Shown here one piece after another: positions 63,946 to 64,000 of a stretch of DNA of 64,000 nucleotides. The notes under the pieces were generated by a model. It was not told the DNA's origin and did not search any database. It saw only the letters and a program-made list of their open reading frames with translations. Every line of letters begins with the position of its first letter. Within the stretch, counting starts at the first letter, position 1. Source of the stretch: Paracoccus sp. (in: a-proteobacteria) (GTDB lineage: Bacteria; Pseudomonadota; Alphaproteobacteria; Rhodobacterales; Rhodobacteraceae); NCBI RefSeq assembly GCF_030538495.1, contig NZ_JAUNTW010000006.1, positions 94,008 through 158,007 on the forward strand. Direction: 5' to 3'. Position numbers and translations under genes: made by a program.

Positions 63946-64000
63946 AAAACGCGCCACCCTTGCCGCTTCTTCTGTGCAAAAATACTCATGACAACCGCGC
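63946..64000 (-). repeat. 55-base direct repeat, copy 2 (window edge)
   Basis: An exact copy of 63830-63884. The repeat may extend past the window end, so a longer or tandem array cannot be excluded. The 61 bases between the copies are rich in C and A and hold no gene. Confidence 0.9.

Noticed and set aside
1-64000. CRISPR arrays, tRNA or rRNA genes, insertion sequences, prophage genes
   Set aside because: No regularly spaced short repeats, cloverleaf sequences, transposase or phage motifs were noticed. Short tRNA genes could be missed by eye; a tRNAscan-SE or Infernal run would settle it.

Overview
The window looks like chromosomal DNA of an alphaproteobacterium of the Rhodobacteraceae/Roseobacter/Paracoccus group. 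The evidence is high GC with C/G-rich third positions, the ethylmalonyl-CoA pathway pair ecm and ccr, PstA with a long N-terminal insertion, a VPLPA-CTERM sorting tag, CtrA-type TTAA-N7-TTAA sites, and many copies of an intergenic element with the core (A/G)TATTTnnGCACAGAAGA. No rRNA, tRNA, CRISPR array, transposase, phage module or replication origin was recognised. Coding density is very high; many neighbours overlap by 1 or 4 bases (ATGA, GTGA, TGATG).

Layout. 1-3343: the 3' end of clpB, an omptin-type outer-membrane protease, nitronate monooxygenase and msrB. 3331-8536: a leftward RND efflux operon with two adaptors and one pump. 8662-15149: a J-domain protein, bolA, glpX, recJ, an MBL-fold hydrolase and an M24 aminopeptidase P. 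15238-21259: ecm, an acyltransferase-3 membrane protein, ccr and gdhA. 21330-24013: an overlapping AAA ATPase/helicase pair with its own palindrome. 24216-28655: a DUF4202 / CbiX-like chelatase / tryptophan 2,3-dioxygenase operon, then GNAT and CinA-like genes, then map.

28753-34766: the phosphate regulon pstSCAB-phoU-phoB, with a Pho box, a CtrA-like site and a terminator between pstS and pstC. 34864-44005: nucleotide-sugar and glycan genes. GDP-fucose is made by Gmd and Fcl, next to a putative fucosyltransferase-TPR fusion and a second glycosyltransferase-like protein; rfbCBDA then makes dTDP-L-rhamnose. A VPLPA-CTERM exported protein follows. 44810-50487: a YgiC/YgiB-like pair, then amidase-pxpBCA (5-oxoprolinase). 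50840-54036: a LysR regulator divergent from two VOC-fold (ring-cleavage type) proteins and a DUF924 protein. 54261-63765: a DapC-like aminotransferase with ftsK, a second acyltransferase, a DUF2268 protease-like protein, and a leftward msbA-like / ygfZ / dinB operon. The right edge carries a 55-base direct repeat.

The items I find most worth following are the fucosyltransferase-TPR fusion coded with its own GDP-fucose supply, the dispersed intergenic element with its conserved CTGG-loop hairpin and coding-like MSIFAQKKRQG reading, the CtrA-like box beside the Pho box at pstS, the 12-base inverted repeat reaching the ribosome-binding site of the VPLPA-CTERM gene, and the ATPase/helicase pair. 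All functional statements come from reading motifs and context by eye; no database search was run.
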